NCBI RefSeq assembly: GCF_043194295.1
Contig: NZ_JBAFVK010000007.1
DNA: 64,000 bases
Reading direction: 5' to 3' (one strand)
Source of the DNA: Xanthobacter autotrophicus
GTDB taxonomy: Bacteria; Pseudomonadota; Alphaproteobacteria; Rhizobiales; Xanthobacteraceae
The translations under genes and the position numbers were made by a program. How positions within the stretch are numbered: the stretch's first letter is position 1; each line of letters opens with the position of its first letter. The notes beneath the pieces were generated by a model. That model saw nothing but the letters and a program-made list of their open reading frames with translations, was not told where the DNA came from and ran no database searches. Shown here piece by piece: positions 34,692 to 45,142 of this stretch.

Positions 34692-35801
34692 ATGCTGAAA
34701 CCCGGAAGCGTCATCGGCATCCTTGGTGGCGGCCAGCTCGGCCGCATGATCGCGCTCGCGGCGGCGGAGCTGGGCCTGAAGACGCACATCCTCTGCCCCG
34801 ACAAGGACAGCCCCGCCTTCCATGTGAGCGAACACCACATCTGCGCGCCCTATGACGATTTCGCGGCGCTGGAGCGCTTCGCGGCGGGCGTGGACGTGGT
34901 GACCTACGAATTCGAGAACGTGCCGCTTGCCACCGCCGAATTCCTCGCCGCCCGCGTGCCCCTGCGGCCGGGGGCAAAGGCCCTCGCCATCACCCAGGAC
35001 CGGCTGGCGGAAAAGAGCTTCGTGCGCGACCTCGGCATCGAGACGGCGCCGTTCGCCGCGGTGGACGACCTCGCCAGCCTTGAAGCGGGCGTGGCTGCGC
35101 TCGGCCTGCCGGCGGTGCTGAAGACCCGGCGCTTCGGCTATGACGGCAAGGGCCAGGTCATCATCCGCCCGGAAGAAGACCTCACCGCCGCCTGGCATGC
35201 ACTGGGCCGGCAGAGCGCGATCCTGGAGGGCTTCGTCGCCTTCGAGCGCGAGGTCTCGGTGGTGGCGGCACGGCGGGCGGATGGCGCCTTCCAGGCCTTC
35301 GACGTGACCGAGAACGTGCATCGCGAGCACATCCTCCACACGTCCACGGTGCCCGCCACCCTGTCGGCCGGCGCGGCGCGGCAGGCGCGCTCCATCGCCC
35401 GCACCATCGGCGATGCCCTCGACTATGAAGGCGTGTTCGCGGTTGAGCTGTTCGTGGTCGGTTGCGGTGCCGCGGAACGAGTGATCGTCAACGAGATCGC
35501 GCCCCGTGTGCACAACAGCGGGCACTGGACCCAGGACGGCGCCGTGACCTCCCAGTTCGAGCAGCATGTGCGCGCCATCGCCGGCTGGCCGCTGGGCGAG
35601 GTGGCACGCGTCGGTCGGGCACAGATGACCAACCTCATCGGAGCCGATGTGCACGACTGGCACGCGCTGTTGGCTGAGCCCGGCACCCACGTCCACCTCT
35701 ATGGCAAGGACGAGGCCCGAGCCGGCCGCAAGATGGGCCATGTGGTGCGGGTGCGCCGCGATCCGGAAGCCTGCGCCCACATTCCCGAAGACGACTGCTA
35801 G
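34692..35801 (+). CDS. purK: 5-(carboxyamino)imidazole ribonucleotide synthase
   Basis: ATP-grasp enzyme that carboxylates AIR with bicarbonate to N5-CAIR for PurE. The 369-aa protein begins with IGILGGGQLGRMIALAAAEL, has the ATP-grasp core (VLKTRRFGYDGKGQ, about 143-156), the acidic metal-binding residues in FAVELFVV and NEIAPRVHNSGHWT near residue 272. Length is normal. Translationally coupled to purE. Confidence 0.97.
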   Translation: MLKPGSVIGILGGGQLGRMIALAAAELGLKTHILCPDKDSPAFHVSEHHICAPYDDFAALERFAAGVDVVTYEFENVPLATAEFLAARVPLRPGAKALAITQDRLAEKSFVRDLGIETAPFAAVDDLASLEAGVAALGLPAVLKTRRFGYDGKGQVIIRPEEDLTAAWHALGRQSAILEGFVAFEREVSVVAARRADGAFQAFDVTENVHREHILHTSTVPATLSAGAARQARSIARTIGDALDYEGVFAVELFVVGCGAAERVIVNEIAPRVHNSGHWTQDGAVTSQFEQHVRAIAGWPLGEVARVGRAQMTNLIGADVHDWHALLAEPGTHVHLYGKDEARAGRKMGHVVRVRRDPEACAHIPEDDC

Positions 35802-36020
35802 GACGCGATCCGGGCGCACCGAAGCAATCTGCGCGGTGCCCTGCCCCGTCGTTTCTCCACAGAGAACGCGTTAGCCGATCTGGTCGAGCCGCAAATTGGG
35901 CGGCGTGATTACAGATGGGGAAGCCTGTCACTGGCCTGCCATCGAACCTCACCAATATACCGTTTTGAGCTTGACCTTCCGAGACCTGAGGCGAATCGCC
36001 ATGGCGACGGAAGGCTCATC

Positions 36021-36350
36021 ATGAGTCATATGTGCTCAACCCAGTTTCTGTACTATAATACCTCATTAGTTCAGGGAATGCCGGTGGCCCAGGATCGCTT
36101 CAAGGACTGGCTGCGCGAGCTTGCGCGGCACATGGCCCGGACGGGCCGCTATGGCAGCTGGCGTCTGATCCAGATCGAGCTGCGTTTCATGCAAGGCATC
36201 CGGGAGGCGGCCAACTGCTTTGCCGATTCCGAGATCCGGACGGAGCTGGATGCCCTGTGCCGCGAGGCGCAAAAGCAGGCGGGGCGGGCCATCGCCTTGC
36301 CTGCGCTCGAACCCTCCACCGATTCTGCCTTCGCCGCCGCCACGCGGTGA
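36021..36350 (+). CDS. Small uncharacterised protein
   Basis: A 109-aa reading frame of unknown function. The C-terminal 90 residues look protein-like and are helical and basic or amphipathic (FKDWLRELARHMARTGRYGS, then LIQIELRFMQGIREAANCF); no catalytic motif or membrane segment is seen. GGAAGG at 36009-36014 supports the ATG at 36021. The first 19 codons, however, are A+T-rich and contain a perfect TATAAT at 36054-36059, so the true start may be the ATG at 36078 (MPVAQDRF). It stands alone between purK and rpsU. Confidence 0.55.
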   Translation: MSHMCSTQFLYYNTSLVQGMPVAQDRFKDWLRELARHMARTGRYGSWRLIQIELRFMQGIREAANCFADSEIRTELDALCREAQKQAGRAIALPALEPSTDSAFAAATR

Positions 36351-36592
36351 TCGCATCCGCGTCGGATGGCACGGACGGGCCGGCGCGAAGATGAGCCGAC
36401 ACAAGGCCCCGCCTCGCTTTTCCAGCGCATATGGCATGTGGACAAGGTTCAAGGCTTCTGATAAGAGAGCAGCCTTCCGGATGAGCTGAAGTCGAGCGAA
36501 AGGCTCGCGCTTCCCCGGTCCGGGTGTTCAGATCAAGGTTGGCCAGATCACGGCTTGCTGGGCTCGGCGCAACAGCTCGAAGAGGTAAACAC

Positions 36593-36823
36593 GTGCAAGT
36601 TCTCGTCCGCGACAACAATGTTGATCAGGCCCTCAAGGCGCTCAAGAAGAAGATGCAGCGCGAGGGGATCTTCCGCGAGATGAAGCTGCGTGGCCATTAC
36701 GAGAAGCCCTCCGAGAAGCGCGCCCGCGAGGAGGCCGAGGCCATCCGTCGCGCCCGCAAGCTCGCCCGCAAGCGCGCCCAGCGCGAGGGTCTCATCCCCT
36801 CCAAGCCGCGCCCGACCCGCTGA
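36593..36823 (+). CDS. rpsU: 30S ribosomal protein bS21
   Basis: Small-subunit ribosomal protein that helps mRNA recognition in initiation. The 76-aa product shows the conserved start VQVLVRDNNVDQALKALKKK and the basic helical body with KLRGHYEKPSEKRAREEAEA. It starts at a GTG (36593) with AGAGG at 36581-36585. The C-terminal extension after REG is short and Pro/Arg-rich (LIPSKPRPTR), as in related alphaproteobacteria. Monocistronic by spacing. Confidence 0.96.
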   Translation: MQVLVRDNNVDQALKALKKKMQREGIFREMKLRGHYEKPSEKRAREEAEAIRRARKLARKRAQREGLIPSKPRPTR

Positions 36824-37237
36824 TCCCGCCGGCGCCGTCCGGTCCTGCACCGGCGCGGCGCAGCAGATCCCAGCTTCGAGTCATTTCAACCGCGCGTGCC
36901 TGCATGCGCGGATTTTGCCTGTATGACACCTCAAGACCGCGCGCACTCCGCTGATCCAAGGGCGGCACGATCTGGTGGAGCGCGCGCGACCGCGCTGAGG
37001 AACGCCGCACCCGGCACCTTTTATCCTCCGCCATCTCGTTTTCATCAACATCGCTCATGCTGCCGCAGAGATGCTCCGGTGCTGGCGAACCCGTGCGCAC
37101 AGGGCGCCTGGTCCAGCGACCAGTTAGCGGTGCAATCCGATCGGAACGTGATCTAGAGTGCCTGCGGCGGACGCGGATGCGGCGGCCCCGGGCTCGCTCC
37201 GGGTGCGGCAGGCGCCGTGGTCAGGGGGGAGAGGCTG
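36824..37237. other. Intergenic region rpsU-zwf with terminator-like hairpin
   Basis: This 414-base gap has no supported gene. A stem CCGCGC/GCGCGG (36890-36895 with 36906-36911) followed by ATTTT may end rpsU transcription. The rest should hold the promoter of the zwf operon, but no convincing -35/-10 pair or hexose-regulator box was recognised. Confidence 0.4.
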
Positions 37238-38705
<1,468 letters not shown>

Positions 38706-38713
<8 letters not shown>

Positions 38714-39449
38714 GGCCGCCATTTCCGAGACCCCAATGACGACACCCGCACTCCCCTTCGCTCTCGCCGCCTATGACAACCCCGCCGCCCTCGCCCGCGC
38801 CCTGGCGGCACATGTGGCGGAGGCGCTGCGCGCCCGCCTTGCCCGCGACGGTTCGGCGAGCCTTGCCGTTTCCGGTGGGCGCACGCCGACGCGCTTCTTC
38901 GAGACCCTATCCGGAGCCCCGCTGGACTGGAGCCGCATCGCTGTGACCCTGGTGGACGAGCGCTGGGTACCGGAGACCTCGGACCGCTCCAACGCCGCCC
39001 TGGTCCGGCGTTACCTGCTGAAGGGTCCTGCCGCGGCCGCCCGGTTCGTGCCACTCTTCACCGGCGCGCCGACGCCGGAAGACGGACTTGCGGAGGCCGA
39101 GACCGCCATCGCCACCCTGCCCGCCCCGTTCGCCGCCGTGGTACTGGGCATGGGGGATGACGGGCATACCGCCTCCTTCTTCCCCGGTGCGCAGGCGCTC
39201 GCTGCCGCCATCGATCCGGCCGGCACGGCTCCCCTCATCGCGGTGCGGGCGGAGGGGGCCGGCGAGCCGCGTATCACCTTCACCCTGCCACCCCTCGTCT
39301 CGGCCGACCTGCTGCTGCTGCACATTGAAGGCGCGAACAAGCGCACGGTGCTGGAGCGCGCCGCCGCCGGCGGCGACGGGGCGGACCTGCCCATCCGCGC
39401 CGTGCTCGCCAATGCGCGTGCGCCGCTCGACGTGCTCTGGTGCCCCTAG
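38706..39449 (+). CDS. pgl: 6-phosphogluconolactonase
   Basis: Hydrolyses 6-phosphogluconolactone to 6-phosphogluconate. The 247-aa protein of the DevB/Pgl family has LAVSGGRTPTRFFETL, LVDERWVPETSDRSN and GMGDDGHTASFFPGA, the three family blocks. It starts at ATG 38706 overlapping zwf; a second ATG at 38736 (MTTPALPF) is possible. It precedes pgi in the same operon, separated by 89 bases. Confidence 0.95.
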
Positions 39450-39538
39450 GGTCCGAGCCGCTCAGATTGCCTTTCGCCTTTTTCAGTGACCCGGCTTCCC
39501 ACATTGCCCGCAAAGGGCCTGACGGAGATTTTGCGCCC

Positions 39539-41182
39539 ATGACGTCCAACGCCCTTGCGACCGACGCCGCCTTCAAGGCCCTCGCCACCGCTTGGACCAC
39601 CCGCGAGGGACGCATCCTCGACCTGTTCGCGACGCCGGACCGGTTCGAGCGCTTTTCCGTCGCCTATGGCGACCTGCTCATTGACTTCTCCAAGACCGCC
39701 ATATCAGACGCCATCCTCACCCAGCTCCTTGAGCTTGCCCGCGCCGGCCGCGTTGAGGCGCAGCGCGACGCCATGTTCGCCGGCGATCACATCAACCTCA
39801 CCGAGGATCGCGCGGTGCTGCACACCGCCCTCCGTGACCAGGCGAGAGAGACCATCCAGGTAGACGGCATCGACGTGAAGCCCGGCGTGGTGGAGACGCT
39901 GGCACGGCTGGGCGATTTCGCCTCCGGCGTGCGCGAGGGCCGCATCGCCGGGGCGCGGGGCGGCGTCATCACCGACGTGGTTAACATCGGCATCGGCGGC
40001 TCGGACCTCGGCCCCGCCATGGTGACGCTGGCGCTCGCGCCCTATCACGACGGGCCGCGCTGCCACTTCGTCTCCAACGTAGACAGCGCCCACATCACCG
40101 ACGTGCTGAAGGGACTGGACCCCGCCACCACCCTGTTCATCGTGGCCTCCAAGACCTTCACCACGGTGGAGACCATGACCAACGCCGCCACCGCGCGCGC
40201 CTTCATCGTGAATGCGCTCGGCGAGGAGGCCGTGGGCGCCCATTTCGCCGCCGTCTCTACGGCGCTCGACAAGGTGGGGGCCTTCGGCATCCCGGCCGAT
40301 CGCATCTTCGGCTTCTGGGACTGGGTGGGCGGGCGCTATTCGGTGTGGTCGGCCATCGGCCTGCCGCTGATGCTCGCCATCGGCCCGGACCGGTTCCGGG
40401 AATTCCTTGCCGGCGCTGCGGCCATGGACGAGCACTTCCGCTCCGCTCCCCTCGACCAGAACCTTCCGGTGCTGCTGGGCCTCATCGGGCTGTGGCACCG
40501 CAACGCCTGCGGCTTCCCGAGCCGCGCCATCATCCCCTACGACCAGCGCCTCGCCCGGCTGCCGGCCTATCTCCAGCAGCTCGACATGGAGAGCAACGGC
40601 AAGAGCGTGACGCGGGACGGAGTCGCCGTCGCCCGGCCCACCGGCCCCATCGTGTGGGGCGAGCCCGGCACCAATGCGCAGCACGCCTTCTTCCAGCTGC
40701 TGCACCAGGGCACGGACATCGTGCCGGTGGAATTCCTGGTGGGCGCGCAGAGCCACGAGCCGGCGCTGAAGGACCACCAGGACCTGCTGGTGGCCAATTG
40801 CCTGGCCCAGTCCGAGGCGCTCATGCGCGGGCGCACGCTGGAAGAGGCGACGGCCCAGCTCAGGGCCAAGGGACTGGCCGACGACAAGGTGGCGGAGATT
40901 GCGCCCCATCGCGTCTTCCCCGGCGATCGCCCGTCGGTGACCATCGCCTATGCCACCCTCGACCCGTTCACCCTCGGGCGCATCATCGCGCTCTACGAGC
41001 ACCGGGTGTTCGTGGAAGCGGCGGTGTGGGGCATCAATGCCTTTGACCAGTGGGGCGTGGAACTGGGCAAGGAGTTGGCCACCCAGTTCCTGCCGGCGGT
41101 CACCGGCGGGGCGCTCCCGGCCAGCGCGTCGGCCTCCACCTCCGGGCTGATCGCCCATCTCGACGCCTTCTCCGGCGGCTGA
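39539..41182 (+). CDS. pgi: Glucose-6-phosphate isomerase
   Basis: Interconverts glucose 6-phosphate and fructose 6-phosphate. The 547-aa protein matches the family length and contains NIGIGGSDLGPAMVTLAL, FGFWDWVGGRYSVWSAIGLP (signature 1), LDMESNGKSVTRDG with the catalytic Glu region, and HQGTDIVPVEFL. Start placed at ATG 39539 (MTSNALATDAAFKAL); the open frame continues upstream into pgl, but those codons are not part of the family. Last gene of zwf-pgl-pgi; with it fructose-derived carbon can cycle into the oxidative branch. Confidence 0.97.
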   Translation: MTSNALATDAAFKALATAWTTREGRILDLFATPDRFERFSVAYGDLLIDFSKTAISDAILTQLLELARAGRVEAQRDAMFAGDHINLTEDRAVLHTALRDQARETIQVDGIDVKPGVVETLARLGDFASGVREGRIAGARGGVITDVVNIGIGGSDLGPAMVTLALAPYHDGPRCHFVSNVDSAHITDVLKGLDPATTLFIVASKTFTTVETMTNAATARAFIVNALGEEAVGAHFAAVSTALDKVGAFGIPADRIFGFWDWVGGRYSVWSAIGLPLMLAIGPDRFREFLAGAAAMDEHFRSAPLDQNLPVLLGLIGLWHRNACGFPSRAIIPYDQRLARLPAYLQQLDMESNGKSVTRDGVAVARPTGPIVWGEPGTNAQHAFFQLLHQGTDIVPVEFLVGAQSHEPALKDHQDLLVANCLAQSEALMRGRTLEEATAQLRAKGLADDKVAEIAPHRVFPGDRPSVTIAYATLDPFTLGRIIALYEHRVFVEAAVWGINAFDQWGVELGKELATQFLPAVTGGALPASASASTSGLIAHLDAFSGG

Positions 41183-41269
41183 CCCAGCCTCTCTAGACAG
41201 GTAGCGTCCTATTCTGAACCGCCACCGCATGTGCGATGCTGCTATGCAGCAATGGCGGGGTCCCTCTGC

Positions 41270-41282
41270 GTATTATGTATAC
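41270..41282 (+). promoter_or_regulatory. GTAT-N5-ATAC operator-like site ahead of the 73-aa peptide gene
   Basis: GTAT TATGT ATAC is an exact match to the motif that recurs in the oxalate/formate island. It lies about 100 bases upstream of the ATG at 41382. Twelve bases of it (41272-41283) also recur in reverse complement at 43187-43198. Confidence 0.6.
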
Positions 41283-41381
41283 CACATCGACTTCAGGCTG
41301 CGCTATGAAGAGGTCGATCCCGGTGGTGCATCGCACATGAGGGCTCATTCGGGGACGGCACTTGAGGTGCCCGGAGAGAAG

Positions 41382-41603
41382 ATGATGAACGCGCTTGAAC
41401 TGACGGCCTTCGGCCTTTTCGGCATTGTGCTCTCGCTCGCGGTTACCGGCCTGAACGCACAGAAGCCTTACATGTCGGTTGCCGGCGGCATGGGCATTCC
41501 GGTGGAAGACGTTTTGCTGCAGCCGTCGGAGTCGCGTCTCGCTTCGGTTCGCACCGCTGCGACCAGCGCTGTCGAGGTGACTGTCTCTCCCCGCCACAAC
41601 TGA
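41382..41603 (+). CDS. Undescribed 73-aa peptide with N-terminal hydrophobic segment
   Basis: The predicted peptide begins MMNALELTAFGLFGIVLSLA, continues VTGLNAQKPYMSVAGGMGIP, and ends in a polar tail with VEVTVSPRHN. The first 25 residues form a signal peptide or single membrane helix. GGAGAG at 41372-41377 sits 4-5 bases before the ATG. No family is recognised. It is convergent with the first OxlT gene and stands about 100 bases behind a copy of the island's GTAT-N5-ATAC motif, so it may be co-regulated with oxalate/formate uptake. The open frame reaches back to 41229, but the operator would then be inside the coding region. Confidence 0.5.
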   Translation: MMNALELTAFGLFGIVLSLAVTGLNAQKPYMSVAGGMGIPVEDVLLQPSESRLASVRTAATSAVEVTVSPRHN

Positions 41604-41640
41604 TCGGAAAAGCCCGGACCGCGGACATGCCGGTGCGGAC

Positions 41641-41668
41641 AGAAAGAAGGGAGCGGCAAGCCGCTCCC
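41641..41668 (-). terminator. Terminator of the first OxlT gene
   Basis: On the minus strand, GGGAGCGG-CTTG-CCGCTCCC is followed by TTCTTTCT, an 8-bp stem with a T-rich tail, 84 bases after the stop of the transporter gene. It may also stop the convergent small gene. Confidence 0.65.
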
Positions 41669-41751
41669 TCAAGGTAGGCCCGGGGTAGGAGGGCCAAAGC
41701 GAAGTCCGAGGTCGTGGCCGGGCTTCCCCGCCCCCGTCCGTCGGGCAATCT

Positions 41752-43062
41752 TCAGCTGACGACCTTGGCGCTGGGGACCTCCACGTCCTCCTTCGCCACC
41801 GCCCCCAACACGAAGCGAGCACGCAACGGCTTCAGGACGAAGAGCGCCATGAGCGCCGCAATGGCGTTGACACCTGCCGTCAGCATGAACACCAGGTCCC
41901 AGTTGCCGAGCTTGGCAACCGCGACCGAAGCCAGCGGCACCACGAGCGAGGCAGTGCCCTTCGCGGTGTAGAGCAGGCCGGCGTTGGTAGTGGCGAAGCG
42001 CGAGCCGAAGGTGTCGCCACAGGTTGCCGGGAAGAGGGAGTAGATCTCACCCCAGGCGAAGAAGACGAGACCGGTGAGAATCACGAACGCGAGCGGGTCG
42101 GCGCCGAAATGGGCCAACGCCAGCACGCCCACCGCTTCCAGCGAGAAGGCGATGAACATGGTGTTCTCACGCCCGATATTGTCCGACACCCAGCCGAAGA
42201 ACGGGCGGGTGACGCCGTTCAGCACCCGGTCGATGGACAGGGCGAAGGTCAGGGCCGGCAAAGTGAGGCCCATGATAGAGACCGGCACGTCGGCGATCTT
42301 GAAGTCCTTCGCGATGGAGCCGAGCTGGGCCGTCGCCATCAGGCCGCCCGCCGCCACCAGAACGAACATCAGATACATGACCCAGAACACCGGGGCCTTC
42401 AGCATCTCCCCCGGACCATAGCTGCGACGGCTCTGGGTGGTGGAGGTAGAGGCGACGACCGGCACCTGTCCGGGCTTCGGGCTCATCAGGAAGAGCGACG
42501 CGACAAGCACGACGGCACCCTGGATCAGGCCGAAGAACAGGAAGGTGTGCTCGTAGCCCTGGGCCTTGATCATGGCCGCGATGGGCACGATGGTCAGGGC
42601 CGATCCGGCGCCGAAACCGGCGGCGGTGATGCCGGCGGCAAGGCCGCGGCGATCCGGGAACCACTTCAGCGCCGCACCCACGGCCGTGCCGTAGACCGCG
42701 CCGGCACCGGCGCCGCCGAGGGCCGCCGAGACGTACAGCATCGCAAGGCTGGAAGCCACGGAGTTGAGCGCCCAGGACAGGGCGCACAGGATGCCGCCGA
42801 TAAACACCACGGGCCGCGGTCCGAACTTGTCCACGAACCAGCCTTCCACCGGGACCAGCCACGTCTCGAACACGACGAAGATGGTAAAGGCCACCTGGAT
42901 GGCGGCGCGCCCCCACTGGTGCTTTTCGTTCATCGGTTCGACGAACAGCGTCCAGCCGTACTGGAGATTGGCGATCATGGACATGCAGACCACGCCGATG
43001 GCGAGCTGCATCCACCTTCCGCCCAACGGCCCGCGCACGGGCGTCGAAAGATTTTGCGACAT
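41752..43062 (-). CDS. oxlT: OxlT-like MFS transporter (oxalate/formate antiporter family), copy 1
   Basis: The 436-aa major facilitator has 12 predicted helices and the OxlT-family pattern: RWMQLAIGVVCMSMIANLQY in helix 1, EGWFVDKFGPR in the loop between helices 2 and 3, LKWFPDRRGLAAGITAAGFG and FFGWVSDNIGREN. Members exchange oxalate for formate or carry related carboxylates. Start at 43062 is favoured by GGGAAGG just before it; an ATG nine codons upstream lacks such a site. Two operator-like motifs lie 110-140 bases upstream. Together with frc the gene suggests formate/oxalate exchange. It is about half identical by eye to copy 2. Confidence 0.9.
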   Translation of the reverse strand: MSQNLSTPVRGPLGGRWMQLAIGVVCMSMIANLQYGWTLFVEPMNEKHQWGRAAIQVAFTIFVVFETWLVPVEGWFVDKFGPRPVVFIGGILCALSWALNSVASSLAMLYVSAALGGAGAGAVYGTAVGAALKWFPDRRGLAAGITAAGFGAGSALTIVPIAAMIKAQGYEHTFLFFGLIQGAVVLVASLFLMSPKPGQVPVVASTSTTQSRRSYGPGEMLKAPVFWVMYLMFVLVAAGGLMATAQLGSIAKDFKIADVPVSIMGLTLPALTFALSIDRVLNGVTRPFFGWVSDNIGRENTMFIAFSLEAVGVLALAHFGADPLAFVILTGLVFFAWGEIYSLFPATCGDTFGSRFATTNAGLLYTAKGTASLVVPLASVAVAKLGNWDLVFMLTAGVNAIAALMALFVLKPLRARFVLGAVAKEDVEVPSAKVVS

Positions 43063-43173
43063 TTCCTTCCCTTTCTCACTGGGGATCATCGAGAGCGATG
43101 AACGGCCCGTGACGGCACCATCCTTGATGCAGGCTTTCTTGATTGAGCCCGCTCGCGTACCACGGGAGGAGCT

Positions 43174-43200
43174 GTATCAAAAATACGGTATACATAATGC
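43174..43200 (-). promoter_or_regulatory. Tandem GTAT-N5-ATAC operator-like sites ahead of OxlT copy 1
   Basis: An exact copy, GTAT CAAAA ATAC (43174-43186), is followed directly by an imperfect one, GTAT ACATA ATGC (43188-43200). The second contains a 12-base sequence identical, in reverse complement, to 41272-41283. The pair is centred about 125 bases upstream of the transporter start. Confidence 0.6.
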
Positions 43201-43435
43201 ATTTAACGGCTATGTAACTGATACATCCCGGCGCTTCTGAGCGTTATCCGAAGATGACCCTGAGACAATCTGACGTCGCTAACAGGGCACGAAGCAGACA
43301 TCGTCTTCCACCCGACGAAATTATATTTGCTCTCATGGACTTATATCTTATTTATACGTCATGCGATTGCGTGAAATCGACAGCCCGGCGCACGACGGCA
43401 TCCGAAATCAGATCCACCCCTCGCAGGACCCACAA

Positions 43436-43467
43436 ACGAAAAAAGCCCCGGCACAAGGCCGGGGCTT
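43436..43467 (-). terminator. Rho-independent terminator, minus strand, distal to OxlT copy 2
   Basis: On the minus strand AAGCCCCGGC-CTTGT-GCCGGGGCTT is followed by TTTTCGTTTG: a 10-bp GC-rich stem with a 6-base T-run. It lies about 270 bases beyond the OxlT copy 2 stop, beyond another stem at 43698-43724. Confidence 0.7.
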
Positions 43468-43697
43468 GAGGGGCCGCCACTGGGACGGCGGAGGGACTGG
43501 TTCGGTTGCCGGCATCCTGCGCATCGCGCAGGTGGGGCAACACCTGAGGGGCAACACCCAGGGGGCACGGATCGTCCGGGTCCGGATCTGATCGTTCACG
43601 CGCCCCGGCTTGGGGTTCCGACTTGGGACCTGATCGACCAAAGCCTGGGCCGACCGGCAACTGCTTTATCTTCTGGACCTTTGGAACCTGACCGGGC

Positions 43698-43724
43698 GAC
43701 CGGGGCGGTGATGCCGCCCCGGTC
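43698..43724 (-). other. Strong hairpin just after OxlT copy 2
   Basis: GACCGGGGCGG (43698-43708) and CCGCCCCGGTC (43714-43724) form a perfect 11-bp stem with a 5-base loop, 12 bases after the stop codon on the minus strand. It has no T-run, so it may protect the mRNA 3' end rather than terminate. Confidence 0.6.
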
Positions 43725-43736
43725 GGGTCTCGTCTG

Positions 43737-45035
43737 TCAGGCGGGCACTTCGCGGGTGGTGGAGGCTGCTGCCGCCGCCGCCTCGGCATTGAGCCGGTGG
43801 TGGCGCGCCAGCATGGGCCTCAGGACGAAGAGCGCACCGAACGCAGCGGTCAGGTCCATGGCCGCGACGGTGTAGAGCACGGTGGTCCAGGTGCCTGTCG
43901 CCTCCATGAGGATGTTGGCGAGCGGCACCAGTAGGGCTGCGAAGCCCTTGGCCGTGTAGAGCATGCCGTAGATCTTGCCGATGTGCTTGGAGCCGAAGGT
44001 ATCTGCGGCAGTCGCCGAGAACAGGGAGTAGACTTCGCCCCAGGCCAGGAAGACCACGCCGGACAGGATGATGAACGCCCACGGATTGTGGCCGAACGTG
44101 CCCAGCGCGACGATGCCGATGCCTTCCATGGCGAAGGCGAAGAACATGGTCTTCTCACGGCCGATATGGTCGGAGATCCAGCCGAAGAAGGGACGCGAGA
44201 AGCCGTTCAGGATGCGGTCGAGCATCAGGGCGAAGGGCAGCGCCGCCATGGCGAAGAAGTAAAGGTCGACGTTGATGTGCTTCACACCAAGGTCTTCGGC
44301 GATCACGCCCAGCTGCGCCACGGCCATGAGGCCGCCGGACACGGTGAGAATGAACAGGGTAAGCATGATCCAGAACACGGGGGTCCGGAGCGCCTCGCCC
44401 AGCGTGTAGTCGCGCCGGCTCTGGGCGACGGTGGACGAATAGACCACTTCGGTCTTGGACGGCGCCCGCAGGAAGCCGGCGGCGAGCAGGATCACCGCGC
44501 CCTGGATCAGGCCGAAGGTGAAGAAGGTTTCCTGATAGCCGCTCGTCTTGATCATGGCGGCGATGGGCAGGATGGTGAGCACGGTGCCCGAGCCGTAGCC
44601 GGCGGCGGTGAGGCCCACGGCGAGGCCGCGGCGATCCGGGAACCACTTCAGAGCGGCGTTCACGCAGGTGGCGTAGACGCAACCGACGCCGATGCCGCCG
44701 ACAGCCGCCGCCACATAGAGCGCCGTGAGGGACTCGGCATAGGAATTCAGCACCCAGGACAGGCCGGTGAACACGCCGCCGACCAGCACCATGACCCGCG
44801 GGCCGTATTTGTCGATGAAATAGCCCTCGATGGGCGTCAGCCAGGTCTGCACTACGACGAAGACGGTGAAGGCCACCTGCACGGAGGCGCGCGTCCAGCC
44901 GCGGGTGGAGACGATTTCCGGAACGAACAACGTCCAGGAATACTGAATGTTCGCCGCGGCCACCATACAGACGATACCGGCGATAAGTTGCAACCAGCGA
45001 TTGGTCGCAGGCACCTTTACTGCTGCTTCAACCAT
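43737..45035 (-). CDS. oxlT: OxlT-like MFS transporter (oxalate/formate antiporter family), copy 2
   Basis: The 432-aa major facilitator is paralogous to copy 1, with RWLQLIAGIVCMVAAANIQY in helix 1, PIEGYFIDKYGPRVMV, ALKWFPDRRGLAVGLTAAGYG and FFGWISDHIGREKTMFF. Its predicted role is oxalate/formate or similar carboxylate exchange across the inner membrane. AGGGGTAGG precedes the ATG. It lies 107 bases downstream of frc on the same strand with no operator-like motif of its own, so it is likely co-transcribed with frc; an 8-bp hairpin (45080-45113) sits between them. Confidence 0.9.
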   Translation of the reverse strand: MVEAAVKVPATNRWLQLIAGIVCMVAAANIQYSWTLFVPEIVSTRGWTRASVQVAFTVFVVVQTWLTPIEGYFIDKYGPRVMVLVGGVFTGLSWVLNSYAESLTALYVAAAVGGIGVGCVYATCVNAALKWFPDRRGLAVGLTAAGYGSGTVLTILPIAAMIKTSGYQETFFTFGLIQGAVILLAAGFLRAPSKTEVVYSSTVAQSRRDYTLGEALRTPVFWIMLTLFILTVSGGLMAVAQLGVIAEDLGVKHINVDLYFFAMAALPFALMLDRILNGFSRPFFGWISDHIGREKTMFFAFAMEGIGIVALGTFGHNPWAFIILSGVVFLAWGEVYSLFSATAADTFGSKHIGKIYGMLYTAKGFAALLVPLANILMEATGTWTTVLYTVAAMDLTAAFGALFVLRPMLARHHRLNAEAAAAAASTTREVPA

Positions 45036-45079
45036 TTTTCCTACCCCTTGAGACTTTTTATATTTTTGAATGTTGGTAA

Positions 45080-45113
45080 CCGCTCCACCCTCTTTTTGTC
45101 CCTCATGGAGCGG
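45080..45113 (-). other. Hairpin between frc and OxlT copy 2
   Basis: CCGCTCCA (45080-45087) and TGGAGCGG (45106-45113) form a perfect 8-bp stem with an 18-base loop in the intergenic message. No T-run follows on the minus strand, suggesting a processing or attenuation element rather than a full terminator. Confidence 0.45.
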
Positions 45114-45142
45114 CGGATGTTCAAACGGGCGTTTTTCTCCCG

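Larger units (their letters stand above)
43063..43736. other. Intergenic region between the two OxlT genes
   Basis: These 674 bases contain, from left to right: the promoter side of OxlT copy 1 with operator-like dyads at 43174-43200, an A+T-rich block at 43240-43370, and two stem structures (43436-43467 and 43698-43724) at the 3' side of OxlT copy 2. No gene is supported, although the roughly 230 bases between the two stems could be a transcribed 3' tail or small RNA. Confidence 0.45.
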
